A DNA stretch of 51,543 bases from JBNKHG01 sp050290225 (GCA_050290225.1 JBNKHG010000004.1:1-51543), one strand, 5' to 3'. Counted from the stretch's first letter, positions 25,543-33,957 are shown. Numbers and translations: made by a program. Notes: generated by a model not told the origin, from the letters alone.

Positions 25543-25584
25543 TCAGGTTCAACACGTCAGGTTCAACACGTCAGGTTCAACACG
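25543..25584. repeat. three perfect 14-bp tandem repeats upstream of the barrel gene
   Basis: The unit TCAGGTTCAACACG occurs three times without change at 25543-25556, 25557-25570 and 25571-25584. This is 18-60 bp before the start of the minus-strand outer-membrane gene. In gene orientation the unit reads CGTGTTGAACCTGA. It may be a set of regulator sites or a replication-slippage tract that varies in copy number. Confidence 0.9.
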
Positions 25585-25644
25585 GCCAACAATTGACAGT
25601 ATTTTTCAACGTTCACCAAGGGTCCAAAGCTACCGCTGAAGAGC

Positions 25645-25666
25645 ACATTCCGGCTGGTCGGAATGT
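25645..25666. repeat. inverted repeat upstream of the barrel gene
   Basis: ACATTCCG (25645-25652) and CGGAATGT (25659-25666) form a perfect 8-bp inverted repeat around GCTGGT. It lies about 120 bp before the barrel gene start. No T-tract follows, so it is more likely an operator or remnant than a terminator. Confidence 0.5.
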
Positions 25667-25772
25667 ACCTCCATTGGATTCCATTTGGCCCAACGACCCC
25701 AGGCGTTTCAAAGGCTGTCAGGTCACATGCTTGCTTTCGTTATTGCCGGCTCCATCTTAGAAGCATAGATGA

Positions 25773-26339
25773 CTATCGACCGCTAAACCGCCGATCCACC
25801 AACACCGCCACCAGCAGGGCCGGTTCATCCCCGAGGACTTCCCAGGCGTGGTTGGTGCCCCGCTGGATCACCATATCGAATGGCTTCAGCTCACGCTCGT
25901 CGTTATCCAGAATCAGCTTGACCCGCCCCTGCAGCAGGACGATGCAGTCGATAGTGTGGGTTTCATGCATACCGGGGTGGCGGCTGGTATCGATACGGTG
26001 GTGGGCCGAATTGGCCGCGGCAAAGGCGCTGGCATAGAGTTCTTCGATCTGTTCAGGGGTGGTACCTTCCGGCATGGCCGACGCGGGTGCCAGGGTAAAG
26101 TAGCGAAATCGCACGGCACCGGTATCCGGCGCGATGCTGACGGGCCGGTTCGTCTGGTCTTTGTTATCGGCGCGATCCAGTGGGTCGCCGGGGTCCGTCC
26201 ACACCTCATGCAGGCCGGCATACTCATCGAACAACAACCGGTTTGGCAGGTGGTCGTCAATCTGCACAACGGAGCGCCCATCGTCATCCACGCCGGTAAC
26301 GATGCGTCGCAATGATGCCCAGGGTTGATTTTCTTCCAT
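25773..26339 (-). CDS. cupin domain protein
   Basis: ATG 26339 (188 aa) is preceded by GAGAGGAGAG. A longer frame to 26417 runs into hairpin repeats and is unlikely. The C-terminal half is a single cupin barrel, with metal-ligand-like residues in HPGMHETHTIDCIVLLQG and later FDMVIQRGTNHAWEV. This suggests a small-molecule binding or dioxygenase/isomerase role. The N-terminal part (VTGVDDDGRSVV, then WTDPGD) recalls cupins linked to oxidoreductases. The substrate is unknown. Confidence 0.8.
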   Translation of the reverse strand: MEENQPWASLRRIVTGVDDDGRSVVQIDDHLPNRLLFDEYAGLHEVWTDPGDPLDRADNKDQTNRPVSIAPDTGAVRFRYFTLAPASAMPEGTTPEQIEELYASAFAAANSAHHRIDTSRHPGMHETHTIDCIVLLQGRVKLILDNDERELKPFDMVIQRGTNHAWEVLGDEPALLVAVLVDRRFSGR

Positions 26340-26376
26340 CGTTATACTCTCCTCTCTGAATCTGAAATGCGTTATC

Positions 26377-26441
26377 GCGGACGGTAGACCCGCGCTAGCC
26401 CCGCCGAGGCGGGACACCTCGCGCTACCCTCGTACCGAGGG
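26377..26441. repeat. REP-like pair of palindromic units
   Basis: Two related units each begin with CGCGCTA. The first carries CCCGC/GCGGG around CGAG (26400-26413). The second carries CCCTCG/CGAGGG around TAC (26427-26441). A third, weaker GCGG-to-CCGC pairing flanks them at 26378-26394. Paired short palindromes between genes resemble REP/BIME elements, which are often dispersed across genomes. They lie between the hydrolase stop and the cupin start. Confidence 0.6.
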
Positions 26442-26489
26442 GGATCACTATAGCAAAAGCGAAAAGAAAAATCGGTAGAGGCAACCGGC

Positions 26490-28016
26490 CTACTGTACCA
26501 CCGACGGATTCGGATTGAGTAAAAATTGGCAGTCCGACTTTGACAGGGGTTCGTTGGGTGCGCGGAAGAATGCGCCCAACTGACTGTGCACACACTGCTT
26601 GTGCCCCACCACAGAATGACCGACATCGGGGAACACCAGTAGCTGACTCGCGGGCCAGTCCCGATGCAGGCGCGTTGCCCAGTCGCTGGGCGTAATCGGA
26701 TCCAGCTCACCGGCCAGCAATAGCGTGGGAATATGGCTTATGGCCTGCAGGCGTTGCGGTGCAAACACCCGTTCCTCCCCCACCTTACCCAGCGCGTTGA
26801 GATCCCGACAACTGTCGTAGCGCCACAAATCCAGTGTGTACGCCTTTAACTGCGGGTACCGATTGACTGCTTCGATATAAGTACTTTCCGCAATATCCGC
26901 CGTTTCAGCACACTCGATAGCCATAAACACCATATTGTTGAACTGGGGATCGAAGGCGTAATTGACAAAGGGCTCGATCAGGGGCATCAAGCCCCGGGTG
27001 TCCCTCGACAAAACCGATGCAATGGCGGCGGGAATTTTGTCCGCCAGGTTGCGGTCGTAAAGTGCATCAAAAACGGCCGACAAAAATCGGTGGTCATTGA
27101 CCACCACCCGGAAAGGCGCCTCGCCGTGCCAGCTCTTTACCGTGAGTGACAAAGGCGTTTGTTGCAAAATTCCAAGCGCTTTCCAAAAATTTTTTTCAAG
27201 TTGGCTATCACTCCCGCCGCATTCCGACGCCTCGCAAAAACGGAAAAATCGCTGCAAACCTGAATCCAATAACCGCGGCCATTCATACAGGCTGCCCTTG
27301 CCCTTGGGGTAAACCGAATCCAGTACGGCGCTGAGAGTTTGCTGTGGAAAACGCTCCAGCAGCTCCAGCCCCAGTCGGGTGCCGTAGGACACGCCGTAAA
27401 GATGCCACTGCGGGTAGTTAAGGGTTTGCATCAGCGCCCGCAAGTCCTCTGCGCTTTGACGGGTACCGAATGCGCGGGCATCGAACCCCTCTTCCGCCAG
27501 TGACTGCGCACACTGACGCAGCACCTGCTGCCCCTGTCGCAACTCTTCGGCCAGGGTGACGTTCTCGCCAAGTATGCGACGACTGAATTGAATATAGGCA
27601 CCACAATCCTGATGGGGACGACTGAGGCCGGTACCGCGCCGGTCCACCAACACCAGGTCTCCGTCCAACTGTGCCTGGTCGTACCAGTCAAACCAGTAGA
27701 GCATATCGTCAGCTTGCAGATGAGCGGGATCGCCGGGGCCGCCGGAAAGGTAGAGTACCGGTGCGGCTGCGGATTTACCGCTGATCACAACCACGGGCAG
27801 TGAAAAGCCGTCAGGGGTTTGCAGCCGAAAACAGTTGACGCTGCGCCGCCAGTCCGCGTCAAACCAACACGCCTGCGATTGCAACTGGTAACCGAGACTA
27901 TTGCGCGGCAACATTCGGGGTTGATCGGGCGAGCCCAGCGAGCCGGGGCCGAGCTGCAGGTAGCCACAGACCAACACTATAGTTGCAACAGCAAATACCG
28001 CTAACGTTCTACGCAT
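26490..28016 (-). CDS. S33-like alpha/beta hydrolase (proline iminopeptidase/TAP-like)
   Basis: The 508-residue exported protein has an N-terminal signal or anchor (about 5-24). The S33 motifs are present: oxyanion-hole LYLSGGPGDP (about 88-97), VDRRGTGLS (about 124-132) and the nucleophile in YGVSYGTRLG (S210). A TAP-like C-terminal domain follows, with LLAGELDPITP supplying the acid and VFPDVGHSVVG the histidine. The family cleaves N-terminal residues or tripeptides from peptides, or hydrolyses esters. Cysteine content fits the periplasm. It lies upstream of the cupin on the same strand, about 150 bp away across the REP-like repeats. Confidence 0.87.
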   Translation of the reverse strand: MRRTLAVFAVATIVLVCGYLQLGPGSLGSPDQPRMLPRNSLGYQLQSQACWFDADWRRSVNCFRLQTPDGFSLPVVVISGKSAAAPVLYLSGGPGDPAHLQADDMLYWFDWYDQAQLDGDLVLVDRRGTGLSRPHQDCGAYIQFSRRILGENVTLAEELRQGQQVLRQCAQSLAEEGFDARAFGTRQSAEDLRALMQTLNYPQWHLYGVSYGTRLGLELLERFPQQTLSAVLDSVYPKGKGSLYEWPRLLDSGLQRFFRFCEASECGGSDSQLEKNFWKALGILQQTPLSLTVKSWHGEAPFRVVVNDHRFLSAVFDALYDRNLADKIPAAIASVLSRDTRGLMPLIEPFVNYAFDPQFNNMVFMAIECAETADIAESTYIEAVNRYPQLKAYTLDLWRYDSCRDLNALGKVGEERVFAPQRLQAISHIPTLLLAGELDPITPSDWATRLHRDWPASQLLVFPDVGHSVVGHKQCVHSQLGAFFRAPNEPLSKSDCQFLLNPNPSVVQ

Positions 28017-28139
28017 TTCTGTAACGTCTGAGTCTCAGTATCCAAAACCTATCACTTCGAGTGACCAAGCCGTAGCAACCGGCACCCTACAGCCTCCGGA
28101 CAAACTGATAATAGACCATCAAATTTAAACATTTACGAT

Positions 28140-28874
28140 TTATGGGTGCCGCCTATATTCAATTCCGGGCCAAGCCAGTTCCCACGGTTTTGCCCATTCA
28201 GCCCTGGTGCCACTCAGGAGTTTATGGATGGAATCGACATTGAAGTACTCTCCTTGGGTTGGCTTGCAAAGGAAGCGATAGTCTTTGCCGTTCAGGGAAA
28301 AAGCCAGGCAATAGGCGTGAAGGTAGCCGCGATCGAAAACCTGCGCATTATCCATTGCTCCGTACAATGGATCCCCGATGATGGATGCACCGATACTTTT
28401 CATTGCAACCCGCAACTGATGGGTCTTGCCGGTATGGGGTTTCAGTAAAAACAGGCGCCGCCCTTCTCCCAATCCCTTGCTGAAAAACTGGGTGATGGCT
28501 GGATTGTCCCGGGTGGGGAGCAGCTTCCATGTACCGCGACGGCTGCGTGCCATATCCCCCTTGATCAAACCCTGCTTTTTCCTGGGCGTTTTATCCGAAA
28601 GCGCCAGGTAGTACTTTTCAACCTGGCGCGCCTGAAACAGCATCGACAGCGCTCGATTGGCTTCTACAGTTTTTGCAAACAGCACCAGGCCGGATGTCAT
28701 TTTATCCAGGCGATGCACGGGATAGAGTTCGGGCATTTGCAGCGCCGACTTTACCGTCGCCAACAGGCCAGGCTCCCCCGCGTCGCCCGCTTCCCCCATT
28801 TCGCCATGGAAGCTGATACCGGGGGCTTTATCCACCAGGATAAAATCGTCGTTTTCCTCGACCAGTCGAAACAT
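28140..28874 (-). CDS. RluA-family pseudouridine synthase (small, TIGR01621-like)
   Basis: The 244-residue enzyme has the RluA signature HRLDKMTSGLVLFAK with the catalytic aspartate. Further motifs are FILVDKAPGISFHG at the N-terminus and LKPHTGKTHQLRVAMKSIG toward the C-terminus. It lacks an S4 domain. The target RNA is unknown. ATG 28874 is used here, though TTG 28880 two codons upstream is possible. The start follows the recQ stop by about 10 bp on the same strand, so the gene is probably translated from the recQ message. Confidence 0.87.
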   Translation of the reverse strand: MFRLVEENDDFILVDKAPGISFHGEMGEAGDAGEPGLLATVKSALQMPELYPVHRLDKMTSGLVLFAKTVEANRALSMLFQARQVEKYYLALSDKTPRKKQGLIKGDMARSRRGTWKLLPTRDNPAITQFFSKGLGEGRRLFLLKPHTGKTHQLRVAMKSIGASIIGDPLYGAMDNAQVFDRGYLHAYCLAFSLNGKDYRFLCKPTQGEYFNVDSIHKLLSGTRAEWAKPWELAWPGIEYRRHP

Positions 28875-28883
28875 CCTCAAGAC

Positions 28884-31055
28884 TCAGGACTCGGCCACAA
28901 TGGCCGCCCGAACGCAGCGCAATATACCGTAGGAAAACTCACCACCCAGGGCGTCGAAGACGGGCTTGTAGCGGAATACCGGCTGCTCATCGGGCTGGGC
29001 AAAGAGGGCATCCTGTATGCGGCCAATCGACTCGTCTTCGAGTTCAACCACCTCCTGCAATGCCAGGGCTCTATTTTCAATCAGGCCGGCGAGGTGGGCG
29101 TAGACCGTATCGACCGTTAATGCGCGCTGCTGAGCGATTGCCTCTACCGACATGCCGGCTTTGAACAACGCCAGGGTCTCGTGCTGGGTCGCGCTCAACG
29201 CATCATAGCCGTCGGCGTCATTGTGTTGTTCCACATGCTCCGAAATCAGCTGCGTGAAAATTTCACCGTAGTGATCCAGCTTGCTGCGACCGACTCCGGA
29301 AATACGCGACATCTGTTCCAGGGTCACCGGTTGATGGGATACAAACTCCATTAAGGTGGCATCGTGGAAAATCATATAGGGCGGGATGCCCTGCTCTTCC
29401 GCCAACTGTTTTCGACATTGGCGCAGGGCGTCCCACAGGCGCGCGTCGCTGCCCTTGAGCGATGTTTCCCGGCCGCTGCGCTTGCGGGTGGAGACCTTGG
29501 CCTGCGTCGGGTCCCGCCGCAGAGACAGGGACTCGTCACCGCGCAACACCGGCCGACATTTTTCCGTTAACAGCAGCGAACCGTAGCCGGACAGGTCCAC
29601 GGTCATATAGCCCCGCGCCACCAGTTGGCGGAATACCGAGCGCCACTGGGTGGCGTCCAATTCGGTGCCCACGCCAAAGGTACTGACCTGCCGGTGGTTA
29701 AACTGTTGTACTTTGTCGGTCTCCTTGCCGAGCAGTACATCCACCAGGTGATTGACGCCAAAGCGCTGCCCGGTGCGATAGGCACAACTGAGGGCTTTTT
29801 GCGCGGCCAGGGTGCCGTCCCAGGTTTCTATGGGGCTCAGACAGGCATCGCAGTTACCGCATTGGGAGGGGGAATCCTCGCCAAAATAATGCAGCAACGC
29901 ATGGCGGCGACAACTGGTGATTTCACACAATCCCAGCATGGCGTCCAGCTTGTGACGCTCCACCCGCTTGTGCCGGTCGTCGCCGTTGGATCCTTCGAGC
30001 ATCTGTCGCAGTTTGATCACATCCTGTACGCCGTACACCATCCAGGCGGTGGATGGGTTTCCATCACGGCCCGCGCGCCCGGTTTCCTGGTAGTAGGCCT
30101 CCAGGCTTTTGGGTAAATCCAAATGGGCGACGAAACGCACATCCGGCTTGTCGATGCCCATTCCAAAAGCAATGGTGGCTACAATGATGACGGCGTCTTC
30201 GCGCAGAAAACGCTGCTGGTGGTGTTTGCGCATATCCGCCGACAGGCCGGCGTGGTAAGGCAAGGCGGTAAAGCCCTGCTCGCAGAGCCACTCGGCCGTC
30301 GCCTCCACCTTTTTTCGCGACAGACAATAGACGATGCCCGTATCCTCCGGATATTCGTTGCGTAAAAATCGCAGCAACTGTTGACGGGCGTTTTGTTTCT
30401 GGTGAATGCGGTATTCGATATTGGGGCGGTCAAAACCGCAGATATACACACGGGCTTCGGACAGGGCCAGCCGCTGAACAATCTCCTGGCGGGTGCGCTC
30501 ATCGGCAGTCGCGGTCAGGGCGATGCGTGGAATCTGCGGAAAACGCTCGTGCAGCAGACTGAGACTCAGGTAGTCGGAGCGAAAGTCATGGCCCCACTGG
30601 GATACACAGTGGGCTTCGTCAATGGCGAACAGGGCGATCGGCGATTGGGCCAGCAGCTGCAGGGTGCGCTCCTGGTTCAAGCGTTCGGGGGCGATATAGA
30701 GGAGGTCCAACGCCCCTTGGCGCAGTTGCTGCTCCACTTGCCAGACCTGATCCTGAGCCAGGGTTGAATTGAGATAAGCCGCCCGCACCCCCAACTGCTC
30801 CAGGGCACTGACCTGGTCCTGCATCAGGGCGATGAGTGGGGAAATCACCACACCACAACCCTCTCGCACCAGGGAGGGGATCTGGTAGCAAAGGGATTTA
30901 CCACCACCGGTGGGCATTAACACCAAGGCGTCGCCGCCGCCAATCAGCGTATGGATAATGTCGTCCTGGGGCGGGCGAAAACTGTCGTAGCCAAAGACAC
31001 TCTGCAATACCCCCAAGGCAGACGTGAGGTCTGACTGGGAGGACGCAGTAACCAT
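28884..31055 (-). CDS. recQ: ATP-dependent DNA helicase RecQ
   Basis: I choose ATG 31055 (723 aa), with GGAAA 7 bp upstream. A Met at 31085 lies almost at the predicted transcription start. The helicase core has Walker A MPTGGGKSLCYQ (K53), DEAH at 146-149 and SQWGHDFR. The RecQ zinc cysteines are in CEITSCRRH and CGNCDAC. An HRDC domain (about 535-605) follows, then an extra C-terminal helix-turn-helix (AGMSVEAIAQQRALTVDTVY). That makes it longer than the 609-residue E. coli protein, as in some other gammaproteobacteria. RecQ unwinds DNA 3' to 5' in recombination repair. Confidence 0.95.
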   Translation of the reverse strand: MVTASSQSDLTSALGVLQSVFGYDSFRPPQDDIIHTLIGGGDALVLMPTGGGKSLCYQIPSLVREGCGVVISPLIALMQDQVSALEQLGVRAAYLNSTLAQDQVWQVEQQLRQGALDLLYIAPERLNQERTLQLLAQSPIALFAIDEAHCVSQWGHDFRSDYLSLSLLHERFPQIPRIALTATADERTRQEIVQRLALSEARVYICGFDRPNIEYRIHQKQNARQQLLRFLRNEYPEDTGIVYCLSRKKVEATAEWLCEQGFTALPYHAGLSADMRKHHQQRFLREDAVIIVATIAFGMGIDKPDVRFVAHLDLPKSLEAYYQETGRAGRDGNPSTAWMVYGVQDVIKLRQMLEGSNGDDRHKRVERHKLDAMLGLCEITSCRRHALLHYFGEDSPSQCGNCDACLSPIETWDGTLAAQKALSCAYRTGQRFGVNHLVDVLLGKETDKVQQFNHRQVSTFGVGTELDATQWRSVFRQLVARGYMTVDLSGYGSLLLTEKCRPVLRGDESLSLRRDPTQAKVSTRKRSGRETSLKGSDARLWDALRQCRKQLAEEQGIPPYMIFHDATLMEFVSHQPVTLEQMSRISGVGRSKLDHYGEIFTQLISEHVEQHNDADGYDALSATQHETLALFKAGMSVEAIAQQRALTVDTVYAHLAGLIENRALALQEVVELEDESIGRIQDALFAQPDEQPVFRYKPVFDALGGEFSYGILRCVRAAIVAES

Positions 31056-31092
31056 TGAATTTTCCGGGGCGGGCGCATATGACATCGCGCGA

Positions 31093-31098
31093 TTATAC
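31093..31098 (-). promoter_or_regulatory. -10 box of recQ
   Basis: On the minus strand a perfect TATAAT stands about 38 bp before the chosen recQ start, leaving a short leader that contains the ribosome binding site. No good -35 hexamer is seen at 16-18 bp. Confidence 0.5.
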
Positions 31099-31233
31099 CC
31101 CGAGATATCGCCAGGCACCCTCAGAAATCTGCCTGAATTTCTTACCGGTCGCCAAATCAATCACAGCCCAATGCGCTGTTAACCGCCTACAGGGTTTTCA
31201 CCGGCTGCGAGTAAAGACCCTTTGCCCACCTCT

Positions 31234-31292
31234 GCTTTACTCCGGTCCATGCTTTACTGCGGTCTATGCTTTACTGCGGTCTATGCTTTACT
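31234..31292 (+). repeat. 17-bp tandem repeats upstream of a small gene
   Basis: Three full copies, plus an 8-bp partial copy, of GCTTTACTGCGGTCTAT lie at 31234-31250 (two substitutions), 31251-31267, 31268-31284 and 31285-31292. They end 31 bp before the ATG of the small gene at 31323. An inverted AGTAAAG at 31210-31216 matches the CTTTACT core of each copy. The arrangement suggests a multi-site regulator target. Confidence 0.9.
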
Positions 31293-31322
31293 ATTGAAAG
31301 CTGACTAATAAGGAGGCTACTA

Positions 31323-31589
31323 ATGCAATATGATAATTTCGAAGAAGTGCTCGATGTTTTCCCGATGGGCCGCTACATAGTCAATAGCTGCCAGTTGTTG
31401 GACCTGCTTTCCCACAAGGGGTGCAAGGGAATTGCAGTCAGGGTACTGCACTTGGGTACGGTGCTTCTCGACGGTGAGGAGATCGCCAAGCGATTAAAAA
31501 CCGATCAACACCCGCGCCTCGACGCTATCAAAATCACCTGTCTGGATGGAGAAATTATCATCGACGAACCCTCCCACGGTGCCGGTTAG
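31323..31589 (+). CDS. small hypothetical protein
   Basis: This 88-residue protein has no family I recognise. AAGGAGGCTACTA gives a strong ribosome binding site, which supports the gene. The sequence is mixed alpha/beta, with LEEVLDVFPMGRY-like opening residues (EEVLDVFPMGRYIV), a two-cysteine stretch around SCQLLDLLSHKGCKG and an acidic end. There is no signal peptide, so it should be cytoplasmic. The 17-bp tandem repeats in front and the strong hairpin behind make it a self-contained unit. Possible roles include a regulatory or binding protein, but nothing in the sequence decides. Confidence 0.75.
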   Translation: MQYDNFEEVLDVFPMGRYIVNSCQLLDLLSHKGCKGIAVRVLHLGTVLLDGEEIAKRLKTDQHPRLDAIKITCLDGEIIIDEPSHGAG

Positions 31590-31600
31590 AAAGCTCCAAA

Positions 31601-31626
31601 GAGCTGTCCGCGCCTGCGGACAGCTC
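31601..31626 (+). terminator. perfect 11-bp hairpin after the small gene
   Basis: GAGCTGTCCGC (31601-31611) and GCGGACAGCTC (31616-31626) pair perfectly around GCCT. The run of Ts expected for an intrinsic terminator is absent (GACTGTAATT follows), so termination is plausible but not assured. Confidence 0.6.
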
Positions 31627-31664
31627 GACTGTAATTCCAACCGCACACTTTAGCGGCACACCCT

Positions 31665-32861
31665 ATGGCCATGGACAAGCCGATCGATTCCCTCCCGAAG
31701 GTTGCCAAGCAACCGCCCCTTCTTCGCCCCTACTCGCAAAAGCCACTGGCAAGTTGGCAGTCGGAACAGTTGTTCGACAGGGCGGACCGCTATTTCGAGC
31801 AATTATTAAACAATATCAACCAGGCCAGTCACACCATTGATATTGAGTTTTATATTTTTCATTTCGATGCCCTGGGCAAGCGTGTTGTCGACGCCCTGTC
31901 GGCGGCGGTGTTCCGCGGCGTCCGCGTGCGGATGCTGCTCGACGGTGTCGGTTCGGCCGAAACCGGCCAGGCTTCACTGAAAGCCATGGTCGAGAGGGGC
32001 ATCGAGGTTAAAATCTTCCATCCCCTGCCCTGGCAGTTGCAACGCCACGGCTGGTCTGCCAGGCAGGGCACGCCCCTGGGCAAGCTTTTTCACATGATCC
32101 GCTCGATCAACCAGCGCGATCACCGCAAACTGTGCATAATCGACAACCGGGTTCTCTGGAGCGGTAGCCTCAATATCAGCCAAAAGCACTTGCCCTACGA
32201 CCAGGGTGGCGAGCACTGGCGCGATTACGGGATACGGATTACCGGCTCCGGTATAGAAGATATCTCCGCCAATTTCGAAGCGCTTTGGCATCATCAGCGC
32301 CCCCACCTGCGACACGGTTTATTCAGGTATTACTGGAATAACATCACGGCGCTGGCGCGCCGGCGCAAGAACCGGTTGCTGGTCAAATACATTGCCAACG
32401 CCAAAGACCGCATCTGGATCAGTAGCGCCTACTTCTCCCCGTCGCCGGCGGTACTAAAAGCCATTAAGCGGGTGGCCACCCAAAAAAATCTCGATATTCG
32501 CCTGCTGGTACCGCAAAAATCGGATGTGCTTTTTTTCTCGCTGCTGACAGCCACTTACTACAGCGATTTGCTGAAATCCGGGATAAGGGTTTTCGAATAT
32601 GGCCCCCGTTTTTTGCATGCCAAAGCGCTGCTGATCGACGAATTGTGCGTTATCGGCAGCACCAACTTCAATCACCGCAGCTACCTGCACGATCTGGAGC
32701 TGGACATCGTGTTGCACTCCCCCCAGGCCAAGCGGGAGTTGGAATCTTACTTTATGCGGGATGTCACTGAAGCCAAAGAAGTTAAACTTAAAGAGCTGGG
32801 AGGGCACCGACACCGGGTGCTGCTGGGCTGGATACCAAGACTATTGCGTTACTGGTTGTAA
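31665..32861 (+). CDS. ClsB-like cardiolipin synthase / phospholipase D family
   Basis: The 398-residue protein has two HxKxxxxD motifs: H153/K155/D160 in DHRKLCIID and H318/K320/D325 in LHAKALLID. No N-terminal membrane helices are present, which fits ClsB rather than ClsA. These enzymes join phospholipids to make cardiolipin or related lipids, acting at the inner membrane. The next gene is an endonuclease/exonuclease/phosphatase protein 3 bp downstream, the same pairing as E. coli ybhP-clsB. ATG 31665 and ATG 31671 are both possible starts, and neither has a strong ribosome binding site. Confidence 0.87.
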   Translation: MAMDKPIDSLPKVAKQPPLLRPYSQKPLASWQSEQLFDRADRYFEQLLNNINQASHTIDIEFYIFHFDALGKRVVDALSAAVFRGVRVRMLLDGVGSAETGQASLKAMVERGIEVKIFHPLPWQLQRHGWSARQGTPLGKLFHMIRSINQRDHRKLCIIDNRVLWSGSLNISQKHLPYDQGGEHWRDYGIRITGSGIEDISANFEALWHHQRPHLRHGLFRYYWNNITALARRRKNRLLVKYIANAKDRIWISSAYFSPSPAVLKAIKRVATQKNLDIRLLVPQKSDVLFFSLLTATYYSDLLKSGIRVFEYGPRFLHAKALLIDELCVIGSTNFNHRSYLHDLELDIVLHSPQAKRELESYFMRDVTEAKEVKLKELGGHRHRVLLGWIPRLLRYWL

Positions 32862-32864
32862 TAG

Positions 32865-33665
32865 ATGAGCGAAACACTGCGCGTATTTTCCTACAATATT
32901 CACAAGGGTTTCAGCCCAGGCAACGCCCGTTACCTGCTCAAGGAAATTCGTCACGCCATCCGCCTGGTCAACGCCGACCTGCTGTTCCTGCAGGAGGTGA
33001 TTGGCGAAAACCGAAAACACCAGTCACGCCTCACCAATTGGCAGGACCGCCAGTTTGAATACCTGGCTGACGAAATCTGGCACCACAAGGCCTACGGAAA
33101 GAATGCCATTTACCAGCATGGCCACCACGGCAATGCCATTCTCAGTAAGCATCCCTTTAATCACTGGAAAAACTTCGACATATCACGCTGGTGGTTTTCC
33201 CAGCGCGGTGTGCTGCACGGCAGGCTCTCCAACGGCCTCAATGTCTACTGTGTTCACATGGGGCTGTTTTCCCTGGAGCGCCAGCACCAGGCGGAACTGT
33301 TGGTGGAGCTGATCGATTCCACAGCCAAGCCCGGTGAACCCCTGATTATCGCCGGTGATATGAATGATTGGCGCGCCAAGATCCACCGCTACCTGCAGGA
33401 ACGACTGGCGGTGAAGGAAATCCACCAACAACTCAACGGCAAACCGGCCCGCACCTTCCCGGCCGCCCTGCCGCTGCTGCGGATGGATCGCATCTACTAC
33501 CGGGGCTTGGAGCTGTTGGATGCCAGCACTCTGGTGGAGGATCACTGGCGCGGCCTCTCGGACCACTGCGCACTCTACTGTGAATTTCAACTCCCCGAAA
33601 ATCGAAAAAATGCCGTTGCGCGGGCTTCGCAATGCGATTCGAAATCCACCTCAAATCCTCATTAA
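32865..33665 (+). CDS. endonuclease/exonuclease/phosphatase family protein (YbhP-like)
   Basis: The 266-residue protein has the metal-dependent EEP fold. Signature residues are FSYNIHKGF (N11), FLQEV (E44), AGDMNDW and LSDHCAL. No signal peptide is seen. In E. coli the homologous gene pairs with clsB, and here it starts 3 bp after the synthase stop. Translational coupling and a joint role in phospholipid handling are therefore likely. The substrate, which could be a phospholipid head-group, is not proven. The C-terminal tail after LPENRKN is low-complexity and probably disordered. Confidence 0.87.
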   Translation: MSETLRVFSYNIHKGFSPGNARYLLKEIRHAIRLVNADLLFLQEVIGENRKHQSRLTNWQDRQFEYLADEIWHHKAYGKNAIYQHGHHGNAILSKHPFNHWKNFDISRWWFSQRGVLHGRLSNGLNVYCVHMGLFSLERQHQAELLVELIDSTAKPGEPLIIAGDMNDWRAKIHRYLQERLAVKEIHQQLNGKPARTFPAALPLLRMDRIYYRGLELLDASTLVEDHWRGLSDHCALYCEFQLPENRKNAVARASQCDSKSTSNPH

Positions 33666-33748
33666 CCGCATTAATTTAAGGGGCCCTGGGGATTAACGAA
33701 AAAATGGCGGCAAGGCCGCAAAGCACCCCCGATTCGCTGTAAATTGCC

Positions 33749-33754
33749 TATACT
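33749..33754 (+). promoter_or_regulatory. -10 box of candidate ncRNA
   Basis: TATACT is placed so that transcription would begin at about 33761, precisely where the closing helix of the predicted RNA begins. A TG three bases upstream of the box makes a near-extended -10. There is no consensus -35 hexamer. Confidence 0.5.
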
Positions 33755-33760
33755 AGATAC

Positions 33761-33957
33761 AGGTGTCCGCGGGTATCGCGAGCCAGGTAGTTTGTACGGG
33801 AAACAACCCTAAGAGCACTCATAGAGTGCCCCCTGTTTGGAGCTCAACCCTTTGGCGCGGCGAAGACTCGGTAATGACCGAAGGGACCCGAGACCATTGG
33901 GCGCAAGAAAGGCCTACCAGGCAACACACAATTTCCTGACAGCGATTGCGGGCACCT
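33761..33957 (+). ncRNA. candidate free-standing structured RNA, about 197 nt, family unknown
   Basis: The 374-bp gap holds no gene, but its plus strand folds well on paper. Bases 33761-33770 pair with 33948-33957 without a break (one G-U). Then 33775-33779 pair with 33942-33946, and 33782-33790 with 33914-33922 (eight of nine). Inside are a GCACTC/GAGTGC hairpin (33815-33829), a CCTTT/AAAGG plus GCGC/GCGC stem (849-858 with 901-912, all +33000) and a CTCGG/CCGAG hairpin (867-871 with 888-892). Paired ends and size recall 6S RNA, but I cannot identify 6S hallmarks or its usual neighbours. No plus-strand gene follows, so a riboswitch is unlikely. Confidence 0.6.

Noticed and set aside
33761..33957. 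Calling the structured RNA 6S RNA, RNase P RNA, tmRNA or a retron ncRNA
   Set aside because: Size and paired ends fit 6S loosely, but no diagnostic 6S segment was recognised. RNase P and tmRNA are longer and their conserved strings are missing. No reverse transcriptase lies nearby for a retron.
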